Assembly (NCBI GenBank): GCA_002101905.1
Contig: LQPU01000021.1
Span: 62,001-126,000, forward strand
Reading direction: 5' to 3'
Length of the DNA: 64,000 bases
Source of the DNA: Mycobacterium shimoidei
GTDB taxonomy: Bacteria; Actinomycetota; Actinomycetes; Mycobacteriales; Mycobacteriaceae
Every line of letters begins with the position of its first letter. The first letter of the stretch is position 1. Of this stretch, positions 43,675-52,956 are shown in pieces. Both the position numbers and the translations under genes were made by a program. The notes beneath the pieces were generated by a model. It saw only the letters and a program-made list of their open reading frames with translations. It did no database searches and was not told the DNA's origin.

Positions 43675-44813
43675 TGCTGGACTACAGCCCCGAGCACAGC
43701 CAGTTCCGGGAACTGGTACGCGACTTCGTGCAACAGACCGTCGTCCCGGCCCACGAACGCTGGGAGAAAGCGGGCCGCGTCGATCGCTCCCTGTTCACTG
43801 AGGCCGGAAAGCTTGGGCTGCTCGGGTTTTCGGTTCCCGAGGAGTTCGGCGGTCCTGGCGTCGACGACTTCCGCTACAACGCGATCCTCGTCGAGGAACT
43901 CCAGCGGGCCGGCGCCGCGGCCGAAGCCGTCGCCTTCTCGCTGCAAAACGACATCGTGCTGCCCTATCTCACCGACCTGACGACGCCGGAGCAAAAGCAA
44001 CGCTGGTTGCCGGGGGTGGTGACCGGCGAGACCATCGTCGCTATCGCGATGACCGAGCCGGGCGCCGGCAGCGATCTGGCCGGGATCCGCACCACTGCGG
44101 TGCGCGACGGCGACCACTACGTCGTCAACGGCGCGAAAACCTTTATCTCCAACGGACAAATCGGTGACCTGTTCGTCGTCGCGGTGCGCACCGCACCGGA
44201 TCGGCACAAGGGCCTCTCGCTGCTGGTAATCGACCCGGACACACCCGGTTTCAGCCGCGGGCGCAACCTGGAGAAGATCGGGCTGCACGCGCAGGACACC
44301 AGCGAATTGAGCTTCGACGATGTGCGGGTGCCTGTCGAGAATCTGCTCGAAGCAGAGGGCCGCGGCTTCTATCAGCTGATGAACAACCTTCCACAGGAAC
44401 GCCTTTCGCTGGGCGTCGGTGCAGTCGCCGCCGCGGAAGGGGTGCTGGCCGAAACCCTCGAGTATGTCCGTGAGCGCCAGGCATTCGGTTCACCGATCGC
44501 CGGCTTGCAGAACACCCAATTCCTGCTCGCCGAGCTGGCCACCGAACTCGACGTCGCCCGCACCTATCTCGACGACTGCATTGCCGAACACCTGGCCGGC
44601 GGGCTGACCGCGGCGCGGGCGGCCCGACTGAAATGGTGGACCACCGAATTGCAGGTGCGCGTCGCCGACCGCTGTCTGCAATTGCACGGCGGATACGGCT
44701 ACATGCGGGAGTATCCGGTGTCGCGGGCGTTCGTCGACGCCCGTATCCAGACCATCTACGGCGGCACAACCGAGATCATGAAGACGATCATTGCCAAGGA
44801 CCTGGGCCTGTAG
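43674..44813 (+). CDS. Acyl-CoA dehydrogenase, second in cluster
   Basis: A 379-aa acyl-CoA dehydrogenase. FAD and substrate motifs: AIAMTEPGAGSDLAGIRTTA, VVNGAKTFISNGQIGD. The C-terminal motif is IYGGTTEIMK with Gly instead of Glu, so the base is likely the Glu in GVGAVAAAEGV (long-chain/isovaleryl type). By cluster content it may dehydrogenate cyclohexanecarboxyl-CoA, like AliB, or a pimelyl-CoA intermediate. ATG at 43674 overlaps the upstream stop. Confidence 0.87.
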   Translation: MLDYSPEHSQFRELVRDFVQQTVVPAHERWEKAGRVDRSLFTEAGKLGLLGFSVPEEFGGPGVDDFRYNAILVEELQRAGAAAEAVAFSLQNDIVLPYLTDLTTPEQKQRWLPGVVTGETIVAIAMTEPGAGSDLAGIRTTAVRDGDHYVVNGAKTFISNGQIGDLFVVAVRTAPDRHKGLSLLVIDPDTPGFSRGRNLEKIGLHAQDTSELSFDDVRVPVENLLEAEGRGFYQLMNNLPQERLSLGVGAVAAAEGVLAETLEYVRERQAFGSPIAGLQNTQFLLAELATELDVARTYLDDCIAEHLAGGLTAARAARLKWWTTELQVRVADRCLQLHGGYGYMREYPVSRAFVDARIQTIYGGTTEIMKTIIAKDLGL

Positions 44814-45464
44814 ATGACAGCCTCGTTCGGCAGTGACTTCGCTGACCTGCCCGTCGAGGAGGCGGTCCGCGCCGCCCGCACCAGCTCGCGACGTCGTCAG
44901 CTACTCGACGCAGCAGTGAAGGTCATGGGGCAGAAGGGTTTTCACCAGATGTCCATGCAGGACCTGGCGGCCGAGGCCAAGGTCAGCGTCGGCCTCATCT
45001 ACAAGTACTTCGGCGGCAAGGAGGACCTGCTGCTGGCCACGATCGTGCGCATCCAGGATGCGTTCCGTGACCAGCTGGCTCCGGTGATGGCCGCCGCCGG
45101 TGACGACGCGACCGCGCAGTTGACCGCCGGCATCAGGCGCTACATCGAGATCGTCGACGAAAACCTCGACGCGGTGGTGCTGACCTACCGGGAAAGCCGC
45201 ACTTTGAACGCGTCGGGGCGCGCCCAGATCAAAGAACTCGAGATCGCGACGGCCGCACCGCTGCGCGCGGCAATCGAAAAGGGTATTGCCGACGGCACAT
45301 TCCACGACACCGACGTCGACCTGGTGGTCTTCGACATCATGTTGCTCGCGCACGGATGGGCGTTGAAGCATTGGCATTTCGGACCCAACTACAGCCTCGA
45401 CGACTACATCCGATTACAGACGCGCCACGTGCTCAACTCGCTGCTGTGTCCAAACCCTGGATGA
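44814..45464 (+). CDS. TetR-family regulator of ring-cleavage cluster
   Basis: A 216-aa TetR protein. The HTH (about residues 30-70) reads GFHQMSMQDLAAEAKVSVGLIYKYFGGKEDLL, followed by a helical effector domain. The ATG directly abuts the upstream stop, so it is made with the catabolic genes. It probably represses the cluster via the palindromes at 40936-40970 and responds to a CoA intermediate. The 3' end overlaps the convergent TrkA-type gene by 32 bases. Confidence 0.88.
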   Translation: MTASFGSDFADLPVEEAVRAARTSSRRRQLLDAAVKVMGQKGFHQMSMQDLAAEAKVSVGLIYKYFGGKEDLLLATIVRIQDAFRDQLAPVMAAAGDDATAQLTAGIRRYIEIVDENLDAVVLTYRESRTLNASGRAQIKELEIATAAPLRAAIEKGIADGTFHDTDVDLVVFDIMLLAHGWALKHWHFGPNYSLDDYIRLQTRHVLNSLLCPNPG

Positions 45465-46107
45465 CGGCCCGGATTTGATTCTCGACGGCACTGCCGGCAA
45501 CGAATAACATCTCGTCGCCGGCCGCCAACACATCGCCGGGCTCCGGAAGGATGATCTTGTCGCCGCGCAGCACCGTGATCAGCGCGGTGTTGTCCGGCAA
45601 TGCCAAGTCCCGTACTTGCTGCCCGACGAGTGGGCTGTCGGCGGGTAGCGTCAGCTTTTCCAGATTGGCTCGACCTTGGCTGAGCCCCATCAGCCGCACC
45701 AGGTGGCCGACATCGATGGCGCCCTCCACGGCGGCGACCAACGCGCTCGGCGTGGAGACCGCTACATCGATACCCCAGGCGTCGTTGAACAGCCACTCGT
45801 TGCGCGTGTCGTTGACCCGGGCCACCACCCTGGCCACGCCGAACTCCGTCTTGGCCAGCAGCGCCGCCGCGAGGTTCACCTTGTCATCGCCGGTAGCGGT
45901 GATGACGACATCGCACATCTCGATCCCGGCCTCTTCGAGCGAGGCCAGCTCACAGGCGTCGGCAAGCAACCACTCCGCGGCGGGAACGGTGTGCGGCACG
46001 TAGTGCCTGGGGTCCCGCTCGATCAGCAGGACTTTGTGGCCGTCCTCGAGCAGTTCCAGTGCGACGGATCGCCCGACCGCCCCTGCGCCGGCGATCCCGA
46101 TCCGCAT
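45433..46107 (-). CDS. TrkA-type NAD-binding K+ transport regulator
   Basis: A 224-aa RCK protein like CeoC: a TrkA-N Rossmann domain (MRIGIAGAGAVGRSVALELL) and a C-terminal TrkA-C domain (from about residue 140). It binds NAD(H) and gates K+ transporters. ATG at 46107 follows GAGGAG; a GTG at 46122 would include that site in the coding part. It is divergent from the CPA1 antiporter across 170 bases. No TrkH/TrkG channel gene is nearby, so the antiporter could be its partner. Confidence 0.88.
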   Translation of the reverse strand: MRIGIAGAGAVGRSVALELLEDGHKVLLIERDPRHYVPHTVPAAEWLLADACELASLEEAGIEMCDVVITATGDDKVNLAAALLAKTEFGVARVVARVNDTRNEWLFNDAWGIDVAVSTPSALVAAVEGAIDVGHLVRLMGLSQGRANLEKLTLPADSPLVGQQVRDLALPDNTALITVLRGDKIILPEPGDVLAAGDEMLFVAGSAVENQIRAVIQGLDTAAS

Positions 46108-46277
46108 CTGTCGTCTCCTCACAGCCGTCGGCCGGGGTGGTGGTACGCGCCTACCACGGCCTTCACTAGCGTTGGTACTGAATTTACCGGCCTGAACGCA
46201 ACTCCGACGGTCGTTGCTGCACCCGGTAGGACGGGCGTTTTCCGTCTCACCTGCACCGGCCTCCGGACGAGGATGAC

Positions 46278-47774
46278 ATGACCCTGCAGCAGCTGTACGT
46301 CGCGCTGCTGGTCGGCGGTGTGGTGCTCCTGGCCAGCATCGTCGCCACGCGGTTTGCCGCCCGGGTCGGGTTGCCCAGCCTGTTGCTGTTCCTCGCGGTC
46401 GGCGTCGCCCTCGGTAGCGACGGGCTGGGGCTGGATTTCAGCGACGTCCAACTCGCCAGCGATCTCGGCACGGCGGCGCTCGCCGTCATCCTCATCGAGG
46501 GCGGTCTGACTACCCGGTTCGCCGATATCCGCGACGTGCTGGCACCCGCCGGCGTCCTGGCCACCTTCGGCGTCGCGGTTTCCATGCTGGTCACCGCGGC
46601 GGGCGCGCACCTTTTGCTCGGCATCAACTGGCAACTCGCCCTGCTGCTCGGTGCGATCGTGTCCCCCACCGACGCCGCGGCGGTCTTCTCCATTTTGCGG
46701 GTCCTGCCGTTGCCCCGGCGGGTCGCCGGTCTGCTGGAGGCCGAATCGGGATTCAACGATGCGCCGGGCGCCATTCTGGTCTTGATGCTCAGCGCCACGC
46801 CGCTGACGTTTCCGGCAGGTCCCGCCACCGCAAGCCTGCTCTACGAGCTCAGTGTGGGCGCCGCGATCGGATTGACCAGCGGGCTGCTCGGCGCCATCGC
46901 GTTGCGCCGCGCGGCGCTGCCGGCCTCCGGACTGTATCCACTGGCGACGTTCGGGCTGGGCATGGTGGCCTTTGCCGCGGCCGGCAGCGTCCACGCCAGC
47001 GGATTCTTGGCCGCCTACCTCGCCGCGGTGGTACTGGCGAACTCCGGGTTGCCGCACCGCTCAGCCACCCGGTCATTCGCACAAGGGCTGGGTTGGCTCG
47101 CCCAGATCGGCCTGTTCGTCCTGCTGGGACTTCTCGTCAGTCCCAGCCAGTTGTCCGGTGAGCTGGTTCCGGCAATCGTCACCGGGGCCGTGTTGTTGCT
47201 GCTCGGCCGACCGCTTTCGGTCATCGCCTCGCTGTCGTGGTTCCGGGTCCCGTTGCGCGAGCAGGTATTCCTGTCGTGGGCCGGGCTGCGCGGTGCGGTC
47301 CCGATTGTGTTGGCGACATTTCCGATCGTCGAAGGCGTACCGGACAGCTACCGCCTGCTCAACATCGTGTTCATCCTGGTGGTGGTGTTCACCCTGGTAC
47401 AGGGTCCCAGCCTGCGGCTGATCGCGAACCGGATGAAGCTGATCTCCCGGGACGCCACGCGGGAAATCCAGGTGGAATCGGCCCCGCTGGACGTGCTGGA
47501 GGCTGAATTGTTGACGATCACCGTCTCCAAGGCGTCCCGACTGCACAACGTCTCGCTGCTCGAACTGCGCCTCCCCGAACCCAGCGTGATCACGCTGATC
47601 ATTCGGGACGGCAGCACGTTTGTCCCCCAGCCGGAAACCCGGATCGAAGCCGGCGACGAGCTGCTCATCGTCACCACCGCCAAGACTCGGGCGGCAACGG
47701 AACGCAGACTGCGCGCGGTCAGCCGCCGCGGCAAGCTCGCCTACTGGTTCGGCGAGTACGGGGAACAAGACTGA
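46278..47774 (+). CDS. CPA1-type cation/proton antiporter with TrkA-C domain
   Basis: A 498-aa protein: about 12 membrane segments with the antiporter core (ILIEGGLTTRF; SPTDAAAVFSIL; EAESGFNDAPGAILVLML, containing the ND-type active site) and a cytosolic TrkA-C domain (about residues 395-470). This architecture is that of NhaP2/CvrA-like K+(Na+)/H+ antiporters. It likely controls K+ or Na+ and pH. It lies back-to-back with a separate TrkA-N/TrkA-C protein. Confidence 0.9.
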   Translation: MTLQQLYVALLVGGVVLLASIVATRFAARVGLPSLLLFLAVGVALGSDGLGLDFSDVQLASDLGTAALAVILIEGGLTTRFADIRDVLAPAGVLATFGVAVSMLVTAAGAHLLLGINWQLALLLGAIVSPTDAAAVFSILRVLPLPRRVAGLLEAESGFNDAPGAILVLMLSATPLTFPAGPATASLLYELSVGAAIGLTSGLLGAIALRRAALPASGLYPLATFGLGMVAFAAAGSVHASGFLAAYLAAVVLANSGLPHRSATRSFAQGLGWLAQIGLFVLLGLLVSPSQLSGELVPAIVTGAVLLLLGRPLSVIASLSWFRVPLREQVFLSWAGLRGAVPIVLATFPIVEGVPDSYRLLNIVFILVVVFTLVQGPSLRLIANRMKLISRDATREIQVESAPLDVLEAELLTITVSKASRLHNVSLLELRLPEPSVITLIIRDGSTFVPQPETRIEAGDELLIVTTAKTRAATERRLRAVSRRGKLAYWFGEYGEQD

Positions 47775-47827
47775 GCCGCGAAAGGGCACTCCCCGCATCA
47801 AACTTGACACCTGTAAAGTCGCGGTCC

Positions 47828-48685
47828 ATGGACAACATCAGGGGAAAGACCGTCGTCATCACCGGAGCAGCCCGCGGCATCGGGTACGCAACCGCCAAGG
47901 CGCTGCTGGCGCGGGGGGCGCGAGTGGTCATCGGCGATCGTGATCTCGACGTGCTCGAGAAAGCTGTCGCCGGCCTGAGCAGCCTGGGCCCGGTGTCGGG
48001 TCATCCGCTCGACGTGACGGACCGGGAGTCTTTCGCCGCCTTTTTGGACAAGGCGCGCGCCGACGGCGGCGGGCACATCGACGTGCTGATCAACAACGCC
48101 GGGGTGATGCCGGTCGGGCCGTTCCTGCAGCAGTCCCAGCAGGCGATCCGCTCGTCGATCGAAGTCAACTTCTACGGCGTACTCACCGGTTGTCAGCTGG
48201 TGCTGCCCGAGATGGTCAAACGCCGCAGCGGACATATCGTCAACATCGCGTCGATGGCCGGGATGGTGGCGGTCCCGGGCCAGGTGGTCTACGCGGGGAC
48301 GAAGTTCGCAGTCGTCGGGCTTACTTCCGCGATGGCCGACGAGTTCGCTTCGCAGGGCGTCAATGTCACCGCGGTGCTGCCGACATTCACCAACACCGAG
48401 CTGATTTCCGGCACCGTCACGACCGCCGCGACGAAGCCGGTGCAGCCCGAGGACGTCGCAGCCACCATCGTCAAGGTGCTCGACAAGCCCAAAGCCCAAG
48501 TGTCGGTTCCCGGTTCGTCGCGCCTGATCGGCATCCTGACAATGGTGCTGCCGTCGCGGGCCCGGCGCTGGCTCGGCAAGAAGACGGGCACCGACACCGT
48601 GTTCCTCAATTTCGACGCCACGGCCCGAGCCGCCTACGAAGACCGCGCGCAACACGCCACCGGTGTCGTCGAGCACCGGGAATAG
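47828..48685 (+). CDS. Short-chain dehydrogenase/reductase
   Basis: A 285-aa SDR. NAD(P) motif TGAARGIGYATAKALL, NNAGVMPVG, catalytic Ser in NIASMAGMVAVPG and YAGTKFAV for Tyr/Lys. The C-terminal extension (RARRWLGKKTGTDTVFLNFD) resembles the SadH-like mycobacterial SDR group. I chose the ATG at 47828 (MDNIRGKTVV). Substrate unknown. Confidence 0.88.
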   Translation: MDNIRGKTVVITGAARGIGYATAKALLARGARVVIGDRDLDVLEKAVAGLSSLGPVSGHPLDVTDRESFAAFLDKARADGGGHIDVLINNAGVMPVGPFLQQSQQAIRSSIEVNFYGVLTGCQLVLPEMVKRRSGHIVNIASMAGMVAVPGQVVYAGTKFAVVGLTSAMADEFASQGVNVTAVLPTFTNTELISGTVTTAATKPVQPEDVAATIVKVLDKPKAQVSVPGSSRLIGILTMVLPSRARRWLGKKTGTDTVFLNFDATARAAYEDRAQHATGVVEHRE

Positions 48686-48773
48686 CGCGGTCCCGGGTAA
48701 ATCGACCCTTAAAAACCGCGCTTGCAGTGCGGTATCGGCCTAGCCTGAAAGCCAGAGCGGCTGGAGGCTCGAG

Positions 48774-51563
48774 ATGGCTGACGTAAACCCGCACGCGTAC
48801 AACACCGCATGGCAGTTCCGCGCCGACGCCTGGTGCCGGCTGGAAGAAGCCAGCCGCCGACTGTCAACCGCAGCCGCCCGCGGAACCGATCTCACCGAGC
48901 TCGTCGAATTGGTCGACCGGCTGTTGTCCCAGCTGCGTCCGTTCGAACGATATTGGGCTTTTCCCGGTATCCACGTGTTCAATCAGACGCACCGCCTGTT
49001 CGCCACCGGTGCCTACGAAATGTTCGGCCGAACGGTGTCGAAGATCAACCGGGCCCTGGTAACCGAGTCCTACCGCAGCGGGGCGGACGCGTCACCGCTG
49101 GAAAGTGACACCGATGCGCTCGGCTCGGACGAGGGTGCCCTGGAGGTACTCGGCCTGCACCGTTCCGGCCGCCCGTACTTCGAACTGCTGATCGTCGCGA
49201 CCATGACCGAAGCGCAGGAAGCTGCGCTGCGCAAGGAGATTCACAGTCGTCGCCGCCCAGACGATGCCTTCGTCTACGAAATCGTCGTGGTCGGCAGCGG
49301 CGACGAGGCGATTATCGCCGCCCGACTCAACGCCAGCGTGCAGGCGTGCGCGATAACACGGCGATTCGCCCATCGGTCCCGTCGAGACCTTTCGGCGTTG
49401 GAGCACTTCGTGGATGCACACATCGCCGAGGACTTGGCCGATCATTCTCCTGAGGAGCGGGCCGCGATCTTGGCTGAAGCCATCAAAGACAGCCGCCCCG
49501 AGATCGACATGTACCTGATCACCGAACTCGAGGTCGAAGATGTCGCCGCCCGGCTCGGCCACCACTTCCGCAGGGTCTTCCACGGCGGCGAAGCCGGCCT
49601 CGATCAGCACCTGACCTTGTTGGAGGGGGTGGCGGCGCGGTATCGGACGCCGTTCTTCTCCGCGCTGCGCGAATACAGTCACCGCCCAACCGGCGTCTTT
49701 CACGCACTGCCGATTTCGCAGGGCAAGTCGATCGTCAGCTCGCACTGGATCTCCGACATGATCGATTTCTACGGGCTCGACGTCTTTCTGGCTGAGACCT
49801 CGGCGACCTGCGGCGGGCTGGACTCGCTGCTCGAGCCCACCGGGCCGCTGCGCGAGGCGCAGGCGTTGGCGGCGCGCACATTCGGGTCGCGGCACACCTA
49901 TTTCGTCACCAACGGCACCTCGACCGCCAACAAGATCGTCGAGCAGGCGCTGGTCGCACCCGGCGATATCGTGCTGGTCGACCGCAACTGCCACCAGTCG
50001 CACCATTACGGGCTGTTGATGGCCGGTGCTCAGGTCACCTACCTGGATGCCTACCCGCTCAACCAGTATTCGATGTACGGGGCGGTTCCGCTGCGGGAGA
50101 TCAAGTCGCGGCTGCTGGCGTTGCGGGCCGCGGGGAAGCTGGACCGGGTCAAGCTGCTGACGCTGACCAACTGCACCTTCGACGGCATCGTCTACGACGT
50201 CCAGCGGGTCATGGAGGAATGCCTGGCCATCAAGCCCGACCTCATATTCCTTTGGGACGAAGCGTGGTTCGCGTTCGCTAGGTTCCACCATGTCTACCGC
50301 AGACGCACCGCCATGCACGCGGCGGCCAAGATCCGTGAGCGGCTGCGGTCACCGGAGTATCGCCAGGCTTATCGAGACTACGCCGAAGAACTCGCCGGCG
50401 CCGACGACGCGACCCTGCTCACCCGTCGCCTGATGCCCGACCCCGCGCGCGCTCGTGTCCGCGTCTACGCAACGCAATCCACCCACAAGACGCTGACTTC
50501 GCTGCGGCAGGGATCGATGATCCACGTCTACGACCAGGATTTCGATCAGAAGGTGGAAGAGCCCTTCCACGAGGCCTACATGGCGCACACCTCCACCTCG
50601 CCGAACTATCAAGTGCTCGCCTCGCTGGACATCGGTCGGCGCCAAGCCGACTTGGAAGGCGTGGAGCTGGTGCAAAAGCAGGTGGAGAACGCCATGCAGC
50701 TGCGCGACGCGATCGACAAGCATCCGCTGCTGAGCCGCTACATGCATTGCTTGTCCACGGCGGAGATGATCCCGGAACAATTCCGTCCCGCATGCCTCGA
50801 CCAGCCGTTGCGCACCGGGTTGCGCAACATGGCCACCGCCTGGGAGCAAGACGAATTCGTCCTCGATCCCAGCCGCATCACGCTGTACATCGGCAACACC
50901 GGGATCGACGGCGACACTTTCAAACGTGCGCACCTGATGGACCGCTACGGCGTGCAGATCAACAAGACGTCCCGAAACACGGTGCTGTTCATGACCAACA
51001 TCGGGACCACTCGCAGCTCGGTGGCCTATCTGGTGGAGGTCCTGGTGAACCTCGCCCAAGAGCTCGACGACCGAATCGCCGACATGAGCCTGACCGAGCG
51101 GGCCCATCACGAGCGGGCAGTGCTGCGCCTGACCAGCCCGTCGACGCCGCTACCGGATTTCAGCGAATTCCATTCGTGCTTCGTCGAACACAACGACAAT
51201 GGCGGCCCGTCAACCCCTGACGGCGATATACGACGGGCGTTCTATCTGGGCTACGACGACAGCTTCTGCGAATATCTGACCGCTGACGAAGTAGAGGAAC
51301 GGATGGAGTCCGGCCAGCAGGTGGTCTCGGCAACGTTCGTCACCCCTTATCCGCCGGGTTTTCCGATCCTGGTTCCCGGACAAGTTTTCAGCCCGCAGAT
51401 ACTGGCTTTCATGCGTGCGCTGGACACCCGCGAGATTCATGGATTCAAGCCACATCTGGGCTTTCGCGTGTTCACGACGAAAGCCATGGAGATGGCGGAA
51501 GCGAGCGTGCGCCCGTGGAGCAGGTTGGGTCGGGCCAGTTCGTCCGCCGCTGAGATCGGTTGA
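48774..51563 (+). CDS. Large PLP-dependent Orn/Lys/Arg decarboxylase (Rv2531c-like)
   Basis: A 929-aa fold-type-I decarboxylase. An N-terminal domain of about 330 residues precedes the PLP domain with TYFVTNGTSTANKIV, VDRNCHQSHHYGLL, FLWDEAWFAFARFH and the PLP lysine in ATQSTHKTLTSLRQGS. It resembles Rv2531c, called Adi. Expected to decarboxylate a basic amino acid for acid resistance or polyamine formation; the exact substrate is not readable from sequence. The N-terminal domain may be regulatory. ATG at 48774 after CTGGAGGCTCGAG. Confidence 0.88.
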   Translation: MADVNPHAYNTAWQFRADAWCRLEEASRRLSTAAARGTDLTELVELVDRLLSQLRPFERYWAFPGIHVFNQTHRLFATGAYEMFGRTVSKINRALVTESYRSGADASPLESDTDALGSDEGALEVLGLHRSGRPYFELLIVATMTEAQEAALRKEIHSRRRPDDAFVYEIVVVGSGDEAIIAARLNASVQACAITRRFAHRSRRDLSALEHFVDAHIAEDLADHSPEERAAILAEAIKDSRPEIDMYLITELEVEDVAARLGHHFRRVFHGGEAGLDQHLTLLEGVAARYRTPFFSALREYSHRPTGVFHALPISQGKSIVSSHWISDMIDFYGLDVFLAETSATCGGLDSLLEPTGPLREAQALAARTFGSRHTYFVTNGTSTANKIVEQALVAPGDIVLVDRNCHQSHHYGLLMAGAQVTYLDAYPLNQYSMYGAVPLREIKSRLLALRAAGKLDRVKLLTLTNCTFDGIVYDVQRVMEECLAIKPDLIFLWDEAWFAFARFHHVYRRRTAMHAAAKIRERLRSPEYRQAYRDYAEELAGADDATLLTRRLMPDPARARVRVYATQSTHKTLTSLRQGSMIHVYDQDFDQKVEEPFHEAYMAHTSTSPNYQVLASLDIGRRQADLEGVELVQKQVENAMQLRDAIDKHPLLSRYMHCLSTAEMIPEQFRPACLDQPLRTGLRNMATAWEQDEFVLDPSRITLYIGNTGIDGDTFKRAHLMDRYGVQINKTSRNTVLFMTNIGTTRSSVAYLVEVLVNLAQELDDRIADMSLTERAHHERAVLRLTSPSTPLPDFSEFHSCFVEHNDNGGPSTPDGDIRRAFYLGYDDSFCEYLTADEVEERMESGQQVVSATFVTPYPPGFPILVPGQVFSPQILAFMRALDTREIHGFKPHLGFRVFTTKAMEMAEASVRPWSRLGRASSSAAEIG

Positions 51564-51567
51564 GAGG

Positions 51568-52956
51568 ATGAGCATGCCGGACCAACGCCACCGCGTCGTC
51601 ATCATCGGATCGGGTTTCGGCGGCCTGACTGCGGCCAAGGCGTTGAAGCGGGCCGACGTCGAGATCACCTTGATCTCCAAGACGACCAGCCACCTGTTCC
51701 AGCCGCTGCTGTATCAGGTCGCCACCGGCATCTTGTCCGTCGGCGAAATCGCGCCGACGACCAGGCTGATCCTGCGCAGGCAAAAGAACGTCCGGGTGTT
51801 GCTGGGAGAGATCGAGGCCATCGACCTGCACGCGCAGACCGTGACTTCCAGGCTGATCAGCATGACCACCGTGACACCATTCGACAGCCTCATCGTCGCG
51901 GCCGGCGCGCAGCAGTCCTACTTCGGCAACGACCATTTCGGCACCTGGGCACCGGGCATGAAGACGATCGACGACGCACTGGAACTCCGCGGCCGGATCC
52001 TGGGCGCCTTTGAGGCAGCCGAGGTCGCCACCGACCACGCCGAGCGGGAACGCCGGCTGACCTTCGTGGTGGTCGGTGCCGGCCCAACGGGTGTGGAGGT
52101 GGCCGGACAAATCGTCGAACTCGCCGAGCGCACCCTGGCTGGGGCGTTTCGAACCATCCGGCCCAGCGATTGCCGGGTCATCCTGCTCGACGCCGCACCT
52201 GCGGTGTTGCCCCCGATGGGTGCGAAGCTGGGCCGCAAGGCGCAACGCCGGCTCGAGAAGATGGGTGTCGAGATTCAGCTCAACGCCATGGTGACCAACG
52301 TTGACTACCAGGGCATCACCGTCCGGGACAAAGACGGCACCGAACGCCACATCCCATGCGCGTGCAAGGTGTGGGCAGCCGGTGTGCAGGCCAGTCCGCT
52401 CGGCAAGATGGTCGCCGAGCAGTCTGACGGAACCGAAATCGACCGTGCTGGAAGGGTTTTAGTGGAACCAGACCTCACCGTCAAGGGGCATCCACACGTG
52501 TTCGTCGTCGGTGATTTGATGGCGGTGCCCGGTGTGCCGGGGATGGCTCAAGGAGCCATCCAGGGTGCGCGTTATGCATGCAAATGCATCAAGCGGTCGC
52601 TCAAGGGCCACGATGACCCGGCCGGCCGCAGCCCGTTCCAGTATTTCGACAAGGGCAGCATGGCGACCGTTTCCCGGTTCAGCGCCGTGGCGAAGATCGG
52701 CAAGCTGGAGTTCGGCGGCTTCATCGCGTGGCTGGCCTGGCTGGGGCTGCACCTGGTCTATCTGGTCGGCTTCCAGAACCGCTTCACCACCCTGATCCAC
52801 TGGTTCATCACTTTCATGGGCCGCAGTCGCAGCCAAATGGCCATCACCAGTCAGATGGTTTACGCCAGGTTGGCGATGAGCAGAGCGAATAACCTCACAC
52901 AAGAGACCTTGAAAGCCGCCGAACAAGCCGAACGAGCCGAACAGCAGGCCGGCTAG
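51568..52956 (+). CDS. ndhA: Type II NADH dehydrogenase NdhA
   Basis: A 462-aa membrane-associated NADH:menaquinone oxidoreductase. FAD motif GSGFGGLTAAKALKRADV, NADH motif VVGAGPTGVEVAGQIVELA and VFVVGDLMAVPGVPGMAQGA. A hydrophobic C-terminal helix (GGFIAWLAWLGLHLVYLVGF) anchors it to the membrane. The ATG at 51568 is 5 bases after the decarboxylase stop; a second ATG follows two codons later. It resembles Rv0392c (NdhA), next to metZ in M. tuberculosis too. Confidence 0.92.
   Translation: MSMPDQRHRVVIIGSGFGGLTAAKALKRADVEITLISKTTSHLFQPLLYQVATGILSVGEIAPTTRLILRRQKNVRVLLGEIEAIDLHAQTVTSRLISMTTVTPFDSLIVAAGAQQSYFGNDHFGTWAPGMKTIDDALELRGRILGAFEAAEVATDHAERERRLTFVVVGAGPTGVEVAGQIVELAERTLAGAFRTIRPSDCRVILLDAAPAVLPPMGAKLGRKAQRRLEKMGVEIQLNAMVTNVDYQGITVRDKDGTERHIPCACKVWAAGVQASPLGKMVAEQSDGTEIDRAGRVLVEPDLTVKGHPHVFVVGDLMAVPGVPGMAQGAIQGARYACKCIKRSLKGHDDPAGRSPFQYFDKGSMATVSRFSAVAKIGKLEFGGFIAWLAWLGLHLVYLVGFQNRFTTLIHWFITFMGRSRSQMAITSQMVYARLAMSRANNLTQETLKAAEQAERAEQQAG

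Noticed and set aside
43674..44813. Second acyl-CoA dehydrogenase as catalytically dead (IYGGT instead of YEGT)
   Set aside because: The alternative catalytic Glu of long-chain and isovaleryl-CoA dehydrogenases is present in GVGAVAAAEGV.
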